From: Ustulina deusta
Taxonomy: Eukaryota; Ascomycota; Sordariomycetes; Xylariales; Xylariaceae
Assembly: GCA_023159155.1 (NCBI GenBank)
Contig: JAJNNX010000012.1
Span: 744,001 to 808,000, forward strand
DNA: 64,000 bases
Direction of reading: 5' to 3'
Positions 1 to 11,700 of this stretch are shown here, piece after piece (the first letter of the stretch is position 1; every line of letters begins with the position of its first letter). The notes under the pieces are model-generated. The model saw only the letters and a list, made by a program, of their open reading frames with translations, was not told the origin of the DNA and ran no database searches. Made by a program: the position numbers and the translations under genes.

Positions 1-1020
1 TTGACGAGGCCTGTGCCTATTGCCTGTCAAGTTTCAGTCTGACCAGCAGGGATCGCTACGGCTGAGTCTGAGGCAGGAGGATAATATGGCACACAGATAA
101 AAACACGATACAGTAGAAAAATATTGCTGGCTGTTTCTGAGATACTGCTTTTTTTGTTCTTCTTCTTCCTTTCGTTGAAGCAGAGTCAGCGTGCCTCTTG
201 TTCCATGACTCCTAACTCTCACCTAACTGAGACGACACTGTTGTCAAGGTAGCCTTGCGGGCTTATTAATTTAAGCGACCTGATATTTCCCATGACAGGT
301 CAATTTTCTGTGGATGCGGCACATTGTCCCGCTTGGGATCCGGTAGCCAACAATAAAACAAACTGACAAGGCAAATATAGATGCCACCCACTTAAGAACC
401 TGAATAAGCTATCCCACCCGTCCATCATCATATAAATTCATCTGTGCTAAAGACGCCACATAGTAGTCATGATGCTTGCTTATCCTTCACTCGCACTGCC
501 CACCCTCGAGGTATGTCTAAGGCGGTTTAAATCTTTCCCATGCCAGAGAGGAAAATCAAAAACGAAAGTAGCAATCTGTTTGTATTTGTTCGCCATGAGT
601 GCGATCAGTACCTGTCCTTACCCGACAGGTTTCATATAGGTCTAGGTAGGCGCATTCACATCTACCCTTCCAGCACTGCGACTTCTTAATAAATACCTAC
701 CTACGCACAGGCCCGTCCAAGTCTCCTACCCAGTTCCCCAGCCAGCTATCAGCTACCCCTTCCACCCTACAACATCTTCTATCTACCTACACTACCATAA
801 GTATGTACCTACCTAGCCAAATGACAACAAGTTGCGGCCTATTGATCCTGATTGTGGCTCATCAGCCCGCCCTCGTCGTCCAACATTTGGCGCTTTTAGG
901 TAGCCCAAATTCAACGAGTTGCCCTCCAGCTCTTTCTCGACTCTCGATCGACTTCCTCAACACCCCCAAAAATATGGCTATTTAGCTTCAGCCCCATTAG
1001 ACACGCGCCCATGCCCAGCA
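1..1020. other. Left-edge non-coding flank
   Basis: No coding region is supported here; the short open frames have no family resemblance and no splice-compatible partners. From about 640 to 815 the sequence carries several copies of the TAGGTA/TACCTACC motif that recurs across the window. The right part is presumably the promoter and 5' leader of the coiled-coil gene that starts at 1021. Confidence 0.5.
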
Positions 1021-2358
1021 ATGTCGCCAGATACGACGATTGAGCCCGACGTACGTACAATCGGTATGCCGCCTTTGCAATGTTTCTAATTCTCGTAGAG
1101 CGAGGGCACATCCTTTGAGCCACATTCGTCAGCATCCAGCACCCACGAGCACGCAGGTACCCGTTTAAATCCCATTGTACTCGATGGCAACGGCAACGGC
1201 AACGACAAGACCAAGAAGGTGCAAAATATGCCCCGGCCACGACGACGTATTCCTGCCAAGAGAAGGAAAATGTCTTCTAATTCTGATGACTCGACCGATA
1301 TCTTCACACCCCCGCGAGCGTATAAAGAAATCCTACAACATGGATCAATGGCCTGCGAGAACAGCGCACCGCCCGACGACACAACAGCAGGACTGCAACC
1401 GGAGCTCTCGATCCTGGAATCTCTCAAGTCGGAGAAAGGTAGAATGAGCGCGGAGATGGCGACGCTCTCAGTCACCCTGGATGCCGCCAAGAAGTCGGCA
1501 GCGGCGCATAACACGAGATTCAAGCAGTCAGAACGACAGCGCAGCAAGCTGGGTGAAGAGGTGAAGTCTTTCCAACTGCGAATTGCCGAAGCAATGAAAA
1601 CACAGGAACTTCTCTTATTGGACCTGATGGCCCAGAGACAGCTGATGCGGGCGCAGGATGCTGCACTCGCCCAGGCGAAGAAGGCACAGAAGAGCGCTCG
1701 GGGTCTGAGTTCCCTCGCCAGACGGGACCTTGGAAAAGCGCGGGTGGAGAGGTCCGAGGTCGATAGAGAATTGCTCGAAGCCAAGGCTACGATCTCGGCG
1801 CTGCGGACCGAGCACGACGAGTTCGTCGCTAGTTCGAGAACGGAAAGTAAATCGGCCGAGGAGAACTCGCAATCGAGCCTCGATAGCGCGCAAAAGGCCT
1901 ACGGAACTCTGGAGCTCGATAGAGATAGACTCCGAGAAGAGAAGGAAGAGCTTGCGAATGAGAGAGAAGAACTCCGTCGGCGCATTACGGAGTTAGAGTC
2001 GAAGGAGCGCGCCGCGGCAGAGATCATAAAAACACAGATAATAGAAGTCGCGCTAGCAAAGAAAGAGGCCTCTAAGCTTGCTGCCGTCGAGGCCAGCTTG
2101 CAGGTGAGAAGCTCGCGATTTCTTCTACTTCCTACCGCGGGGGAATCGTGTGTTGTGCAGCCAGTTGTCATTTACTGATCGGCGGTCCAACAGGTGGCTC
2201 AGCAGCGAATCGAGGAGATGGAAGACCATGTGGGAAGATGCCCTATGGCGCAAAAATCCAAGGAGTTCTGGGAAGATCTTTGCAAACAAGCGCAGGCTAA
2301 CAAGGAGTCTAATGATAGAGATATAGTAAGGCTAAAGGCTAATCTAACCGCGGAATAA
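1021..2358 (+). CDS. Nuclear-type coiled-coil protein, three exons (unrecognised)
   Basis: Model: exons 1021..1050, 1099..2103 and 2194..2358, giving 399 aa. Intron 1 (48 nt) has a GTACGT donor, a CTAAT branch site and a GTAG end. Intron 2 (90 nt) has a GTGAGA donor, a CTGAT branch site and a CAG end. Both junctions keep phase 0. An ATG is needed upstream because the long open frame begins at a GTG. The first ~80 residues are low-complexity and include GNGNGND and a strongly basic patch (RPRRR, AKRRK), a plausible nuclear localisation signal. From about residue 110 to the end the protein is rich in E, K, R, A, L and Q with heptad-like spacing, consistent with one long coiled coil. I do not recognise the family. 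Structural or chromatin-associated roles are possible but are inference only. The gene converges on the carrier gene, with stop codons 234 bp apart. Confidence 0.7.
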
Positions 2359-2592
2359 ACCTGCTGGTCTAGCACATGCTATGCTTGCCTCGTGCTGATA
2401 AGCGCTCTTGGAGGAACTAGACTATCTAGTGGTAATTGCATCTAAGTCAATATTTTACCATTTCTCGGCGGACCATATTATAAGTCACCGCAAGGTTTAC
2501 ATCTTCCATGAGGACGTATCTTATTCCTTGGAAAGAAACAGTTGGCGATGATTCCCTGACTTTCACGGTGGTATCAGCATCAACTATTTCAA

Positions 2593-3798
2593 TCAAGTGT
2601 GCCGTGATTCTTCTCTATCATGGTTACTCTGGCTTAGCCAAAACATGACTCCCTTGTAAACAGGCCATTGAAAGGCGTTAACGAAGAACGCTCTCACAGT
2701 GCAGGTCGTCAACCCGCGAAAAAATGCCGGGGATCCTCCCGCTGTGTATAATTCCTTAGTGATCTGGATAGCCCCTTTTCGTTTAGGTATACTGCTACGT
2801 AGGGGTGGCGTCGCAGCTGGAGAGTGTTGGACTTGGACGCGGGTCTTTACGAAGTCGAGAGGAAAGATGCTGGCCCACGACATGACGCCTGCTACGCCGC
2901 CACACAGGACGAACTTGATTGCTTCCTGGATTAAGGAAGCCTCTGAACTTGCGCTATTTCCGTTGCTGTCTGTGCCGCCGGCATCGAGAGATGGAGAGAC
3001 GTATCCTGACTTTTGCGTGAGAAAAGAGGTCATTATCCGGTCTCCGAGTGCAAAGGACCAGAAGTAAAACCCGTAGCCGATGCTGTCCCGAAGAGCGGTT
3101 ACCACGCCTCCTCGGTAAAGGCCAAAAATTCCTTCAGTACGGAAGATGGTTTTGGCTATGTGCCAACTTGATAACGGAGTTGTTCCTGACGAGGTAGGGG
3201 ATGGTGGTTGGTTCGAAGCGTGAGTCCCCGTTGCAGAGGCGAGCTGTGCCTGGCATTTTACCAATTCCGTCGGCGTGCTGACCACCCAGGTCGCAAGACC
3301 GCCTACTGCGCCTGCGAACCACGTCGTCCATAGGTTAGAACCTGTCGTGCTGCAGACAACATTTGGACTTGAAACAGCGTAGTCTGGAGAGGTAGAGGGT
3401 AGAAGAGCACGGTTTAAGGCATCCTCGGTCCTACTATATGTCACGAAGAGGATGCCATTGAGAGCGCCATAACCAAGACTTGGGGCCGCGACCCCTGCTA
3501 GGGGAGATTTTGCTTGGAAATATCTGATGATGGGGGACGATAATGGTGGTGAAGTCCCCGGTGAGCGCAAAGATAAGAAGACTGAGGGTGGTGAAGACTG
3601 TTGAGGCCTTGATAGGGTAGGCTTGGGCGGCAGGGGCCGTGAGGGCGGTTGTGCTTGAAGAAGTACTTTTTTCCGGTCTAGAGAGTTGCCAACAATGATC
3701 CCCAAAGCGCCACTGATCCAGCCTGCCCAGAAATCGTCAGACATGGGGAGGGCGACGATCAACTGGAGGTAGGATTGCGAGCTCTCGTCTCCTGCCAT
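2593..3798 (-). CDS. Mitochondrial carrier (SLC25) family protein
   Basis: A single exon of 401 aa. The protein has the threefold mitochondrial-carrier layout, normally a six-helix inner-membrane transporter exchanging metabolites or cofactors. Repeat 2 carries PTELVK and repeat 3 carries PLDFVK, both fitting the PX[DE]XX[KR] signature. Repeat 1 (residues about 24-46) reads SLDRKK, so the usual helix-kinking proline is a serine while the acidic and basic residues remain. Glycine-rich helix starts (AGAVGG, CGGVAG) precede repeats 2 and 3. A proline/serine-rich insert of about 35 residues follows repeat 1, and another Ser/Gly-rich insert lies before repeat 3, making it longer than the usual ~300 aa. 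The substrate cannot be told from sequence; the resemblance is to fungal basic amino-acid/carnitine-type carriers. No intron is needed. Confidence 0.85.
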   Translation of the reverse strand: MAGDESSQSYLQLIVALPMSDDFWAGWISGALGIIVGNSLDRKKVLLQAQPPSRPLPPKPTLSRPQQSSPPSVFLSLRSPGTSPPLSSPIIRYFQAKSPLAGVAAPSLGYGALNGILFVTYSRTEDALNRALLPSTSPDYAVSSPNVVCSTTGSNLWTTWFAGAVGGLATWVVSTPTELVKCQAQLASATGTHASNQPPSPTSSGTTPLSSWHIAKTIFRTEGIFGLYRGGVVTALRDSIGYGFYFWSFALGDRIMTSFLTQKSGYVSPSLDAGGTDSNGNSASSEASLIQEAIKFVLCGGVAGVMSWASIFPLDFVKTRVQVQHSPAATPPLRSSIPKRKGAIQITKELYTAGGSPAFFRGLTTCTVRAFFVNAFQWPVYKGVMFWLSQSNHDREESRHT

Positions 3799-4928
3799 AC
3801 TGGTTGATCATATAATTCCGACAAATTTCCTTTCGGTTCGGTCAAGATCTCGAAATTCGAGGCTCGTGTGATCATCAACGAGCAACTTCAAGTGAGCATT
3901 TTCAAAGCACAATTATGAGGCACGAACAATAGGTAAGCAGCGGCAGTGATGGTGTTCTTGCAAAGGGACTCGATTCGCTGTTCACTGCGGCGCGGACCTG
4001 GGCCCGTAAGTAATACAGGGTGCATACCTTACACATGCAGGTACACACAAGACGACGAATCTTCAAATCAGGCACATACTAGTAGTTCCATAAGCCCGGG
4101 GCCATATCTACCTTTCTGCCTACATGCTGTCGGTAGTTTGGTCCCAACAGCTGGGCAGGGTAACCAACCCCTCCTTGACTGGCGGGTAAGGCGGCTATGT
4201 CTACACGTGGTAGTCCCAGGAATGAGAGAGCGGAGGACAGGAAGGATCCGCGGTTCGGCAGCGGGGTGGAGCTGATAAGCTCCTTTTAGCCTACTTACAG
4301 CACATGTTTGAAACTGACGCTGAGGATCCGAGGGGACACAGTTGGATATGTTGAATGGCCGGCGAAGTTTCATTTGTTGTTGTGAGAAAAAAGGTTCCGT
4401 AGGGGTTGGAAAAGAACGAAAGAAAGAAAGAAAGGAGGAAAAGGTGCAACCTTGAAGTGAGTGATACATACATAATTAGTACTTAGGGTAGGTAGGTCCC
4501 CTATATGATAGCCGATACTTAGGTACACAGTGGTTCGCAGGAGAAGCAAGTCATGTGATTTGGTGTCAAACCCCCGCCATAATCAGTCGCGTCAACACGC
4601 TTTCCGCCAAAGTCAACAATGGAAGACCGTCGGTTACAAATCTCGCTAATTTCCTAAACACCGAGCAGTTTGCTTAGCAAGCCGCTTGACAGCGCCCGCA
4701 TATACGAACCTGAGTCGTCTTCGCGGCGAATTCTCTCTTTCTTCCTTTCTTCTTATTCACATCTCGACGTAAAACCACCCGAGCAGCCGGGACAACACTA
4801 GGCATTTCCAATGTATGTAATAATAACCCAATTGAAACAGCATGCATGTGATGTATACACATGCATATCCACACACCCCTCTGCTTATACTTATACATGT
4901 GATATGCCCTAACTCACTCGCTGGATAG
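3799..4928. other. Spacer between divergent carrier and RAD54 genes
   Basis: This spacer separates the divergent carrier and RAD54 genes and must hold both promoters. It contains a GAAA-rich purine tract around 4418-4440 and TAGGTAGG copies near 4486. The short open frames on both strands resemble nothing and overlap each other. The unresolved first exon of RAD54 should lie in the right half. A CTAAC branch site at about 4912-4916 and a TAG at 4926-4928 form a good intron end. Confidence 0.5.
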
Positions 4929-7341
4929 GGCGACTCCCGCCACGCCGGTGGCTAAGGCGAAGCCATATTCGACGCCCGGCAAACGTCTCGTCTCTCAGAA
5001 GTCGGTCGACCAACTACATAAGCCGTTCAAATGCCCCGGCTCTGCCACGAGGACGCCAGCGACCGACCGTCCCGTTCGTAAACGCCGAAAGGTCGACTAC
5101 ACGGGCGCCGACGGCGATGACTCGCCGGACAAGCCGTACACCAACGCCGACCGACTAGCTCTCGCCAATCGAGATGTCAACCGGTTCCCCGTGTTCCAGG
5201 CCAAGGACAAGGACAAGGTGTTCAGGAAGGCCTTCGCTGTGCCGCTGATCAACAAGGATGCCGCCGGCTACAATCCAAACCGCCCTCCGCCGACCCTTGG
5301 CCTGCGTCAAGGCGCTGCCCTTGTCGCGAAACCCTTGCACGATCCCAGCGGCGAGTTTGCCATCGTGCTTCATGATCCCACTGTCGATGATAAACCAAAG
5401 GAGGCCGACAGGCCAGCCGAGGGCACTGCAGAAGAACAGTCCGAGGCAAAACTGGATGCGCCTCTCGTCCACAAGAGTCTGGCTGAGATTCTCGGCATCA
5501 AGAAGAAGGTCGAGGGAGAGCATCCCAGGGTCCCTGTTGTTATCGATCCGAAGCTGGCCAAAGTTCTGCGGCCTCATCAGATCGAGGGTGTCAAATTCAT
5601 GTACAAGTGTGTGACGGGCATGATTGACGACCAGGCCAATGGTTGCATCATGGCCGACGAGATGGGTCTCGGAAAGACCCTACAGTGTATCACACTTCTC
5701 TGGACCTTGTTGAAGCAGTCACCCGACGCCGGCAAGACCACAATCCAGAAAGCCATTGTTGCTTGTCCTTCCAGCCTGGTACGCAACTGGGCTAACGAGC
5801 TGACCAAGTGGTTGGGAGCGGATGCCATCACGCCTTTCGCTATTGACGGCAAGGCGACGAAGGAGGAGCTCACCCGGCAACTACGACAATGGGCTATATC
5901 GACTGGTCGCGCTGTGACCCGACCCGTCATCATCGTCTCTTATGAGACGTTACGCCTGAACATTCAAGAATTAAAGAACACCAAGATTGGTTTGATGCTA
6001 TGCGATGAAGGTCATCGCTTGAAGAATGGAGACAGTCAAACATTTACAGCTCTTAACAGTTTGAACGTGAGCAGGCGCGTCATTCTTTCTGGCACGCCCA
6101 TCCAGAATGATTTATCCGAATACTTTGCCCTCATCAGCTTCGCAAATCCCGGCCTACTTGGCTCACGGCTGGAGTTCCGAAAGCGGTACGAGATACCCAT
6201 TCTCCGAGGGCGAGACGCCGATGCCACAGAGAAGGATCGTCAGAAGGGTGACGAATGTCTTGTGGAACTGCTCGGCGTGGTCAACAAGTTCATCATTCGA
6301 CGGACTAACGATATCCTATCCAAATACCTCCCTGTTAAATACGAACATGTTGTGTTCTGCAACTTGGCCGATTTCCAGTTGGATCTATACAACTATTTCA
6401 TCAAAAGCCCAGATATTCAGGCTTTGTTGCGTGGCAAGGGAAGCCAGCCTCTTAAGGCTATTGGACTTCTGAAGAAACTTTGTAACCACCCCGACCTTCT
6501 CAACCTTGCTGACGATCTCCCTGGTAGCGAACAGTATTGGCCGGAAGGCTATGTTCCAAAGGACGCCCGCGGCCGCGACCGAGATATTAAGCCCTGGTAC
6601 TCAGGGAAGATGCAGGTGCTTGATCGTATGCTTGCACGAATTCGACAAGATACAAATGACAAGATTGTACTGATCAGCAACTACACACAAACCCTCGATC
6701 TGTTTGAGAAGCTCTGCCGCGACCGTGGATATGGTTCATTCCGGCTTGATGGTACCATGGCCGTGGCTAAACGGCAGAAGCTGGTCGACAAGTTCAACGA
6801 CCCCGAGGGTAGCGAGTTTGTTTTCCTACTGTCAAGCAAAGCTGGTGGATGCGGTCTGAATCTGATCGGCGCAAATCGACTGGTCCTGTTCGATCCAGAC
6901 TGGAACCCAGCTGCAGATCAGCAGGCACTGGCCCGTGTATGGCGTGATGGACAAAAGAAAGACTGCTTCGTATACCGGTTCATTGCAACGGGCACAATCG
7001 AGGAGAAAATCTTCCAACGACAGTCTCACAAACAGTCATTGTCAAGTTGTGTCGTCGATTCCGCAGAAGATGTCGAGCGCCATTTCTCACTCGACAGCTT
7101 GCGCGAGCTTTTCCAGTATCACCCCAACACCCACTCAGACACACACGACACCTTCAAGTGTAAGCGTTGTAAGCCTGGTGCGGCTCGTCAATCCATCAAA
7201 GCGCCTGCTATGCTCTATGGTGATACCAGTACTTGGAATCATTTCGCGAATGAAGGTCTTACGTCTATTCAGGATCTCTTGCTCCGGCAGGAAGGCAGCG
7301 AGAAAGCAGTCTCGGCCGTCTTCCAGTACATTTCACATTAA
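4929..7341 (+). CDS. RAD54: DNA repair/recombination ATPase RAD54 (SNF2 family), 5' exon unresolved
   Basis: This Swi2/Snf2-type translocase works with Rad51 in homologous recombination, moving on duplex DNA and remodelling strand-exchange intermediates in the nucleus. Visible in order: a basic N-terminus with KPFKCPG and RKRRKVDY, typical of Rad54; Walker A region DEMGLGKT (5656-5679); DEGH box (6004-6015); LSGTPIQND; then the second RecA-like lobe with QTLDLFEKL, LLSSKAGGCGLNLIGA, DPDWNPA and ARVWRDGQKK; and a C-terminal cysteine cluster CKRCKPG. About 800 aa are open with no internal intron, the usual Rad54 length. The frame has no ATG before this core and a stop lies at 4900-4902, so an upstream exon must be spliced in. 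The CTAAC plus TAG acceptor ending at 4928 supports this, but no ATG with a GT donor in the right phase could be found close by. Confidence 0.93.
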
Positions 7342-8722
7342 GGCAATACTTTTGGGTCACATATGAAGTATCGGGGATAGTGGGGGTTTGATGGCGTCAT
7401 GAGGTCAATATGGCATTTCCTAGGGACATAGCTACGTTTACTTGCTTTTCATGACATGAGCATAAGATAGCGCCAGGGTTAGGACGATTTCTAGATCTGC
7501 ATTAGCAGGGCGCACGGCGAACAACAGAACAATAAAAATATTTGCTTACACGACTTACCGACCTTGCCTGGGTATGCTCAACATTCTTTATTTTCACCAT
7601 CGTTCCTTTTCGTCGAAACATGAACTTTCGTGGACACGGACACGTAGCTAAATGGGTGACTGTTTAGAGAAATGCAGCTCTTAATTACCAACAGATGTTC
7701 TTAGTGGATGGCTGTTGGTGTAGTTACGGATGCAACTCGCGACCTAACTCGTCCGTCGGCCCAGCAAATCTTGATATTTTTGATAAGTTAAATAAATATA
7801 TATATTAAAACCTTCATTGTCAGAATCTTCATCTTCATCTTCATCTCCTTCTTCTTCTTCTTCTTCTTCTTCTTCTTCTTCCTTTTTATTTTTTTTATTT
7901 CTTATGTTTAGACTAGCAACGAACTTATGCTTAGTTCACAATATAAGCAGTTACGTTCTATAACAGTATAATGCCTTGGCTGAGAGAAGAAGAAAATATA
8001 TCCCAGGAAAATCTTAGCATATCATAGGCTAGTAAAATGTACTTATAGGTAGGTACCTAGAGTGAAAGAACAACTTTTCTATTTTGTTCAGGGGGTTGAT
8101 ATAAAGAAAGCTATCCGAAGATCAAGGCTCCTATTGTGTACCAAGGTATTACAGAGGATACAATGTGTATATAAGGACACCTAACACTATTCCATCTCAT
8201 CAAGAGGCATTTTTTTGTAGCGGGGTTTAAACAAGATTTGTATATTCCTATTCGTCTCCTAATTCAAAGGAAACCAGACACACAGTATATAACAAAACGA
8301 GACTTCTGTCTTTTTTTTATTTTCATCTTCATTTCAGAGGTACGCCGATACCTATCATTGAAATCCCAAGGTGTAGGGAGTGATACATTGGCCTCTACAA
8401 TCTCCAACTCCAACTCCATCTCTTCTGTCCCAAAAACTCGGTCTCCGGCCTCCCTTGCCAAGGCTTAGTACATGGAGACTAGTTTTAATCTGTAATTTCC
8501 CCGCCCCAACAACTCCATTACATGCAATATGCGGCGATTCAAAATGTTCAATTCTTTTCATTCCATCCATTCGTTGATGTATCTATGCCTATGCCTATGC
8601 CACGCTTTTCCTCCCGCTGCTTATCATAATGCAAAGGGGCGAGAAAAGGTAAGGGGAAAATGAAATGGTATCATGAAAAGAGAGATTATTCGTCACGTAG
8701 AGCTACTATCTACTCAAAAAAT
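7342..8722. other. Convergent 3' spacer, RAD54 / SKT5
   Basis: This is the non-coding space between two convergent genes. It includes AT-rich stretches, a CTT microsatellite (7848-7881), a TAGGTAGGTACC copy near 8049 and (CTATGC)3 near 8584. It probably contains both 3' UTRs. Short open frames overlap on both strands and are unsupported. Confidence 0.5.
7848..7881. repeat. (CTT)11 microsatellite
   Basis: An uninterrupted CTT tract, preceded by an imperfect TTCATC run (about 7825-7847). It lies between convergent 3' ends and is not coding. Confidence 0.95.
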
Positions 8723-11700
8723 TTACATGACAACCTGGGAATATAAAGTTAGCAATTAATGGGATAAAAGTGGATGTAGGAAAACAAAGCTTACGCAGTC
8801 ATCGTCATGCTTGCCCTGAGGGATACCCATTTGCTCAAACGTAGCTGGACCCGTCTTGACAGGTTTGGGCGGGGCTGATCCTGTTGAAGTTGGTGTGCTC
8901 GGTGCAGGACTTGGCCGGCCCTGAGGTGGCGGTGCACTCGAACGACCGCTCTGGTCCATAGCAACGGGTCGATCTTTTAAGGGCATACCGGAAGGAGGGC
9001 CACCAGGGCCGGGTCGACCGCTACTGGTCGGTCTTGGGCCGCCTTGGGGCAAACCACCAGGAGGAACCGAGCCGACACGAGGCCCAGGTCCTCCACTGAT
9101 AGCCGGCGAACTGGCTGGAGCACCGGCGGCTGACATGCGCGGGCCCGGGGCATAATGAGCGGGGAGAGAAGATTCTCTCTTTCCATACTGCGGTAACGGC
9201 CCTCCTCGACCAGCACCACCGGCGGGTGGCATCTTCGATAAATGGTTCGGCCTAGGCTGAGCCGGAAGGCCTCCCATAGGGCGATCATATTGAGAGGAAG
9301 GCGGTCGCTGGTTGTAGTCAGCTGCTGAGGGACGAAAGTCTTGTGGGCGAGGACCAGGACTCGGCTGTCGATAGCCGCCAGGTAGCTGGGGTTGCCATCC
9401 AGCTGACACAGGACGACCATAGTTTGGATCCATACCAGCAGGAGGAATGGGAAGTTGGCCACCCGAATGAACTCGCAAACCACCTGGTCCAGCTGGCGAT
9501 TGCGTGCGTATGCCGAACGCACTTCCTGGGCGATCAGCGCTGGGACCTGCTGATGGCCTGATGCCTGGATTGTAATGAGCGGACAGTTGTGGTGATAGTT
9601 GTGGTTTATGCCCTGCTACATCATCCTCAGGATATGGCGTAACGGAAGATGGCCTGTTTAAATTGAGAGGCGCCGGCCTGTCATCTTCGGGATATGGGGC
9701 CGCGGATGATGTCCGATCGGGGAGGTTTACGGCAAAAGCGGGCTGTCTTCCGCCATTCCTGCCGGAACTAGGCTGAGATGGATCGGGGTATTCCGCATGG
9801 TCAAAGTTTTGCGCTCGCGGCGATGGTTGGGGAGACACCTTGGGCGACGCTTGAGCTTCCGATACGGTAGGCATAGTGCTGTTCATTTGTTTGAATCGGT
9901 CTGGTCTTTGCCCTCTTTGTGAGCCGTGTTTCGACTTAATTCTCGTCAATGTCGCAGTCTCGTGATCTTCTTTAGAAAGCATCTTGGATTGGGAAAAGCC
10001 TTCCAACCGTGCTGCTGCGTCCTTATTCCCATGCTCGGCGGCGAGCTCATACCACTTGCGAGCCTCTCTAACGTCCTTTTCGACCGAGATACCGATCTCG
10101 TAATAGTAGCCCATGGCAAATTCTCCAGTCGCCAGCTTCGTCTTGGCTGCCATTTGCGCATACTTGAACGCCAATTGCTCGTTCTTCGCGAAATCACTCT
10201 CGTAACCAAATAAAAACCAACGACTTACGCCCAAGCATGCTTCCGGCTGGCCTTGCCGAGCAGCCAGACCATAGTAATGCAATGAATGAGCCGGCATAAA
10301 CTCACATCCAAGCTGACAGAGCTCGTAGGCTTGGCCCATCTTCAGTTGCGCTTTGGCGAATCCCAGATAGGCAGCCTTCTCGATGTACTGCCTAGCAACC
10401 GACACGTCATAGGATAACACGCCCTCGGGAATCGAGACGTCGGGCAAGTCTCTGGCTATTAGCATGCCATAGACAAAAGCCCCTTGAGGCGCGTCCTCGT
10501 CCGCCGTATCGGCAGCCTGGTGAATCAGATCGAGGCCTCTAGCGACGTCTTTGGGCATACCTCGCTGACCAAGGAGGTTAATCATGCCCAACCGATACGC
10601 CGCCGCCGAGTCCTTGTTGGAAAGGCCTAACTGATAATGGCGCATAGCCTTTTCCATGTCGTTTGAACTTTCGTAGAGCATGCCAATGCGATAATCGGCG
10701 CGGCCCCATCCTTGCTGTGCAGCCCTCATGTACCCGCTGTACGCCTCTTTCTTATCCTGGCGCCTGCCAAATTTTCCAAATTCTAGCCACTTACTCCGTA
10801 TGAACAAAGCTTCCGGATGGCCCTGATCAGCCAGATATGTTATAATGTTGATGGCATCAACTCGCAACTCATGTTCGATCTTGGGCGTGACCGGACGCGC
10901 GGGCAACTCGCGATCATTACTACTTCGAGCGGCCTCGACTTCGCGCATGGCAGCCTCGGCGCCTATTTCGACATAGGAGAGCACATCACGAGCCCAGCAT
11001 ATCTGCATATCGGGATCGTTTGAGTGCAGTACATGTTCCCTGCTGTTGGCGAGGACTGTCTCCTTCTCCTCGTCGCTGGGCGGGATGTGCTCCCCGGTCA
11101 CCCTGGGGAAAGGTGAGAAAGAAGGGAAGTCGTTCATGTCTTGGAGGCTCTTCTCGAACTGTGCGTTGATATCCCGCTCTTGAAAAGGGCTGAAGTTGGA
11201 GGCGGGACTGTAATCAGCGGGTTTCGGCCTGCCGGGTTGGTATTGCTGCCCGTAATTACCAGTTTGGGTATTGATGACGTTGGAGAGTGAGGGTTCGCGC
11301 TGATGGCGAGTTCCTGATGCAGTTCCGTTGGGGTTCGTGCGGTTGACCTCTCTCGCTTCGAGTTCCATGCGCTGGAGGCCTTGTTGCATGTTCTCGGGGA
11401 CTTCTGGCATAACCCTGCTCTTATTAGCCTGCGAGACTATTTGACCAAGCCCGTGGCAGTTGTCACGGGGCCATGGTGCTGTGGTGGTTGCAGCGGCAGA
11501 CGCGGATAAAAAGAGCGCCTTCGTTGGAAGAGCAGGAGGGCATCGGTGTTGTCTTGTAGAATGTAAATAAGAGAAACGCACCTTTGCGGCAAGGGGGCTA
11601 GCACTTCGGGCATAAGATAATCATCCACGCCGCCTGGGTAGAAGGTGGCTCCAAATTGAGGCATGTCTGAAGAATCGTCGACCTGAGAACCTGCATGAAT

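Noticed and set aside
1086..1784. 232-aa open frame on the minus strand over the coiled-coil gene
   Set aside because: It mirrors the biased codons of the plus-strand coiled-coil exon and shows no domain or splice support.
3946..4473. Overlapping frames on both strands
   Set aside because: The two strands overlap and neither has a motif. It is more likely the carrier/RAD54 intergenic region.
5155..5577. 140-aa minus-strand frame inside RAD54
   Set aside because: It is a shadow of the conserved RAD54 coding frame.
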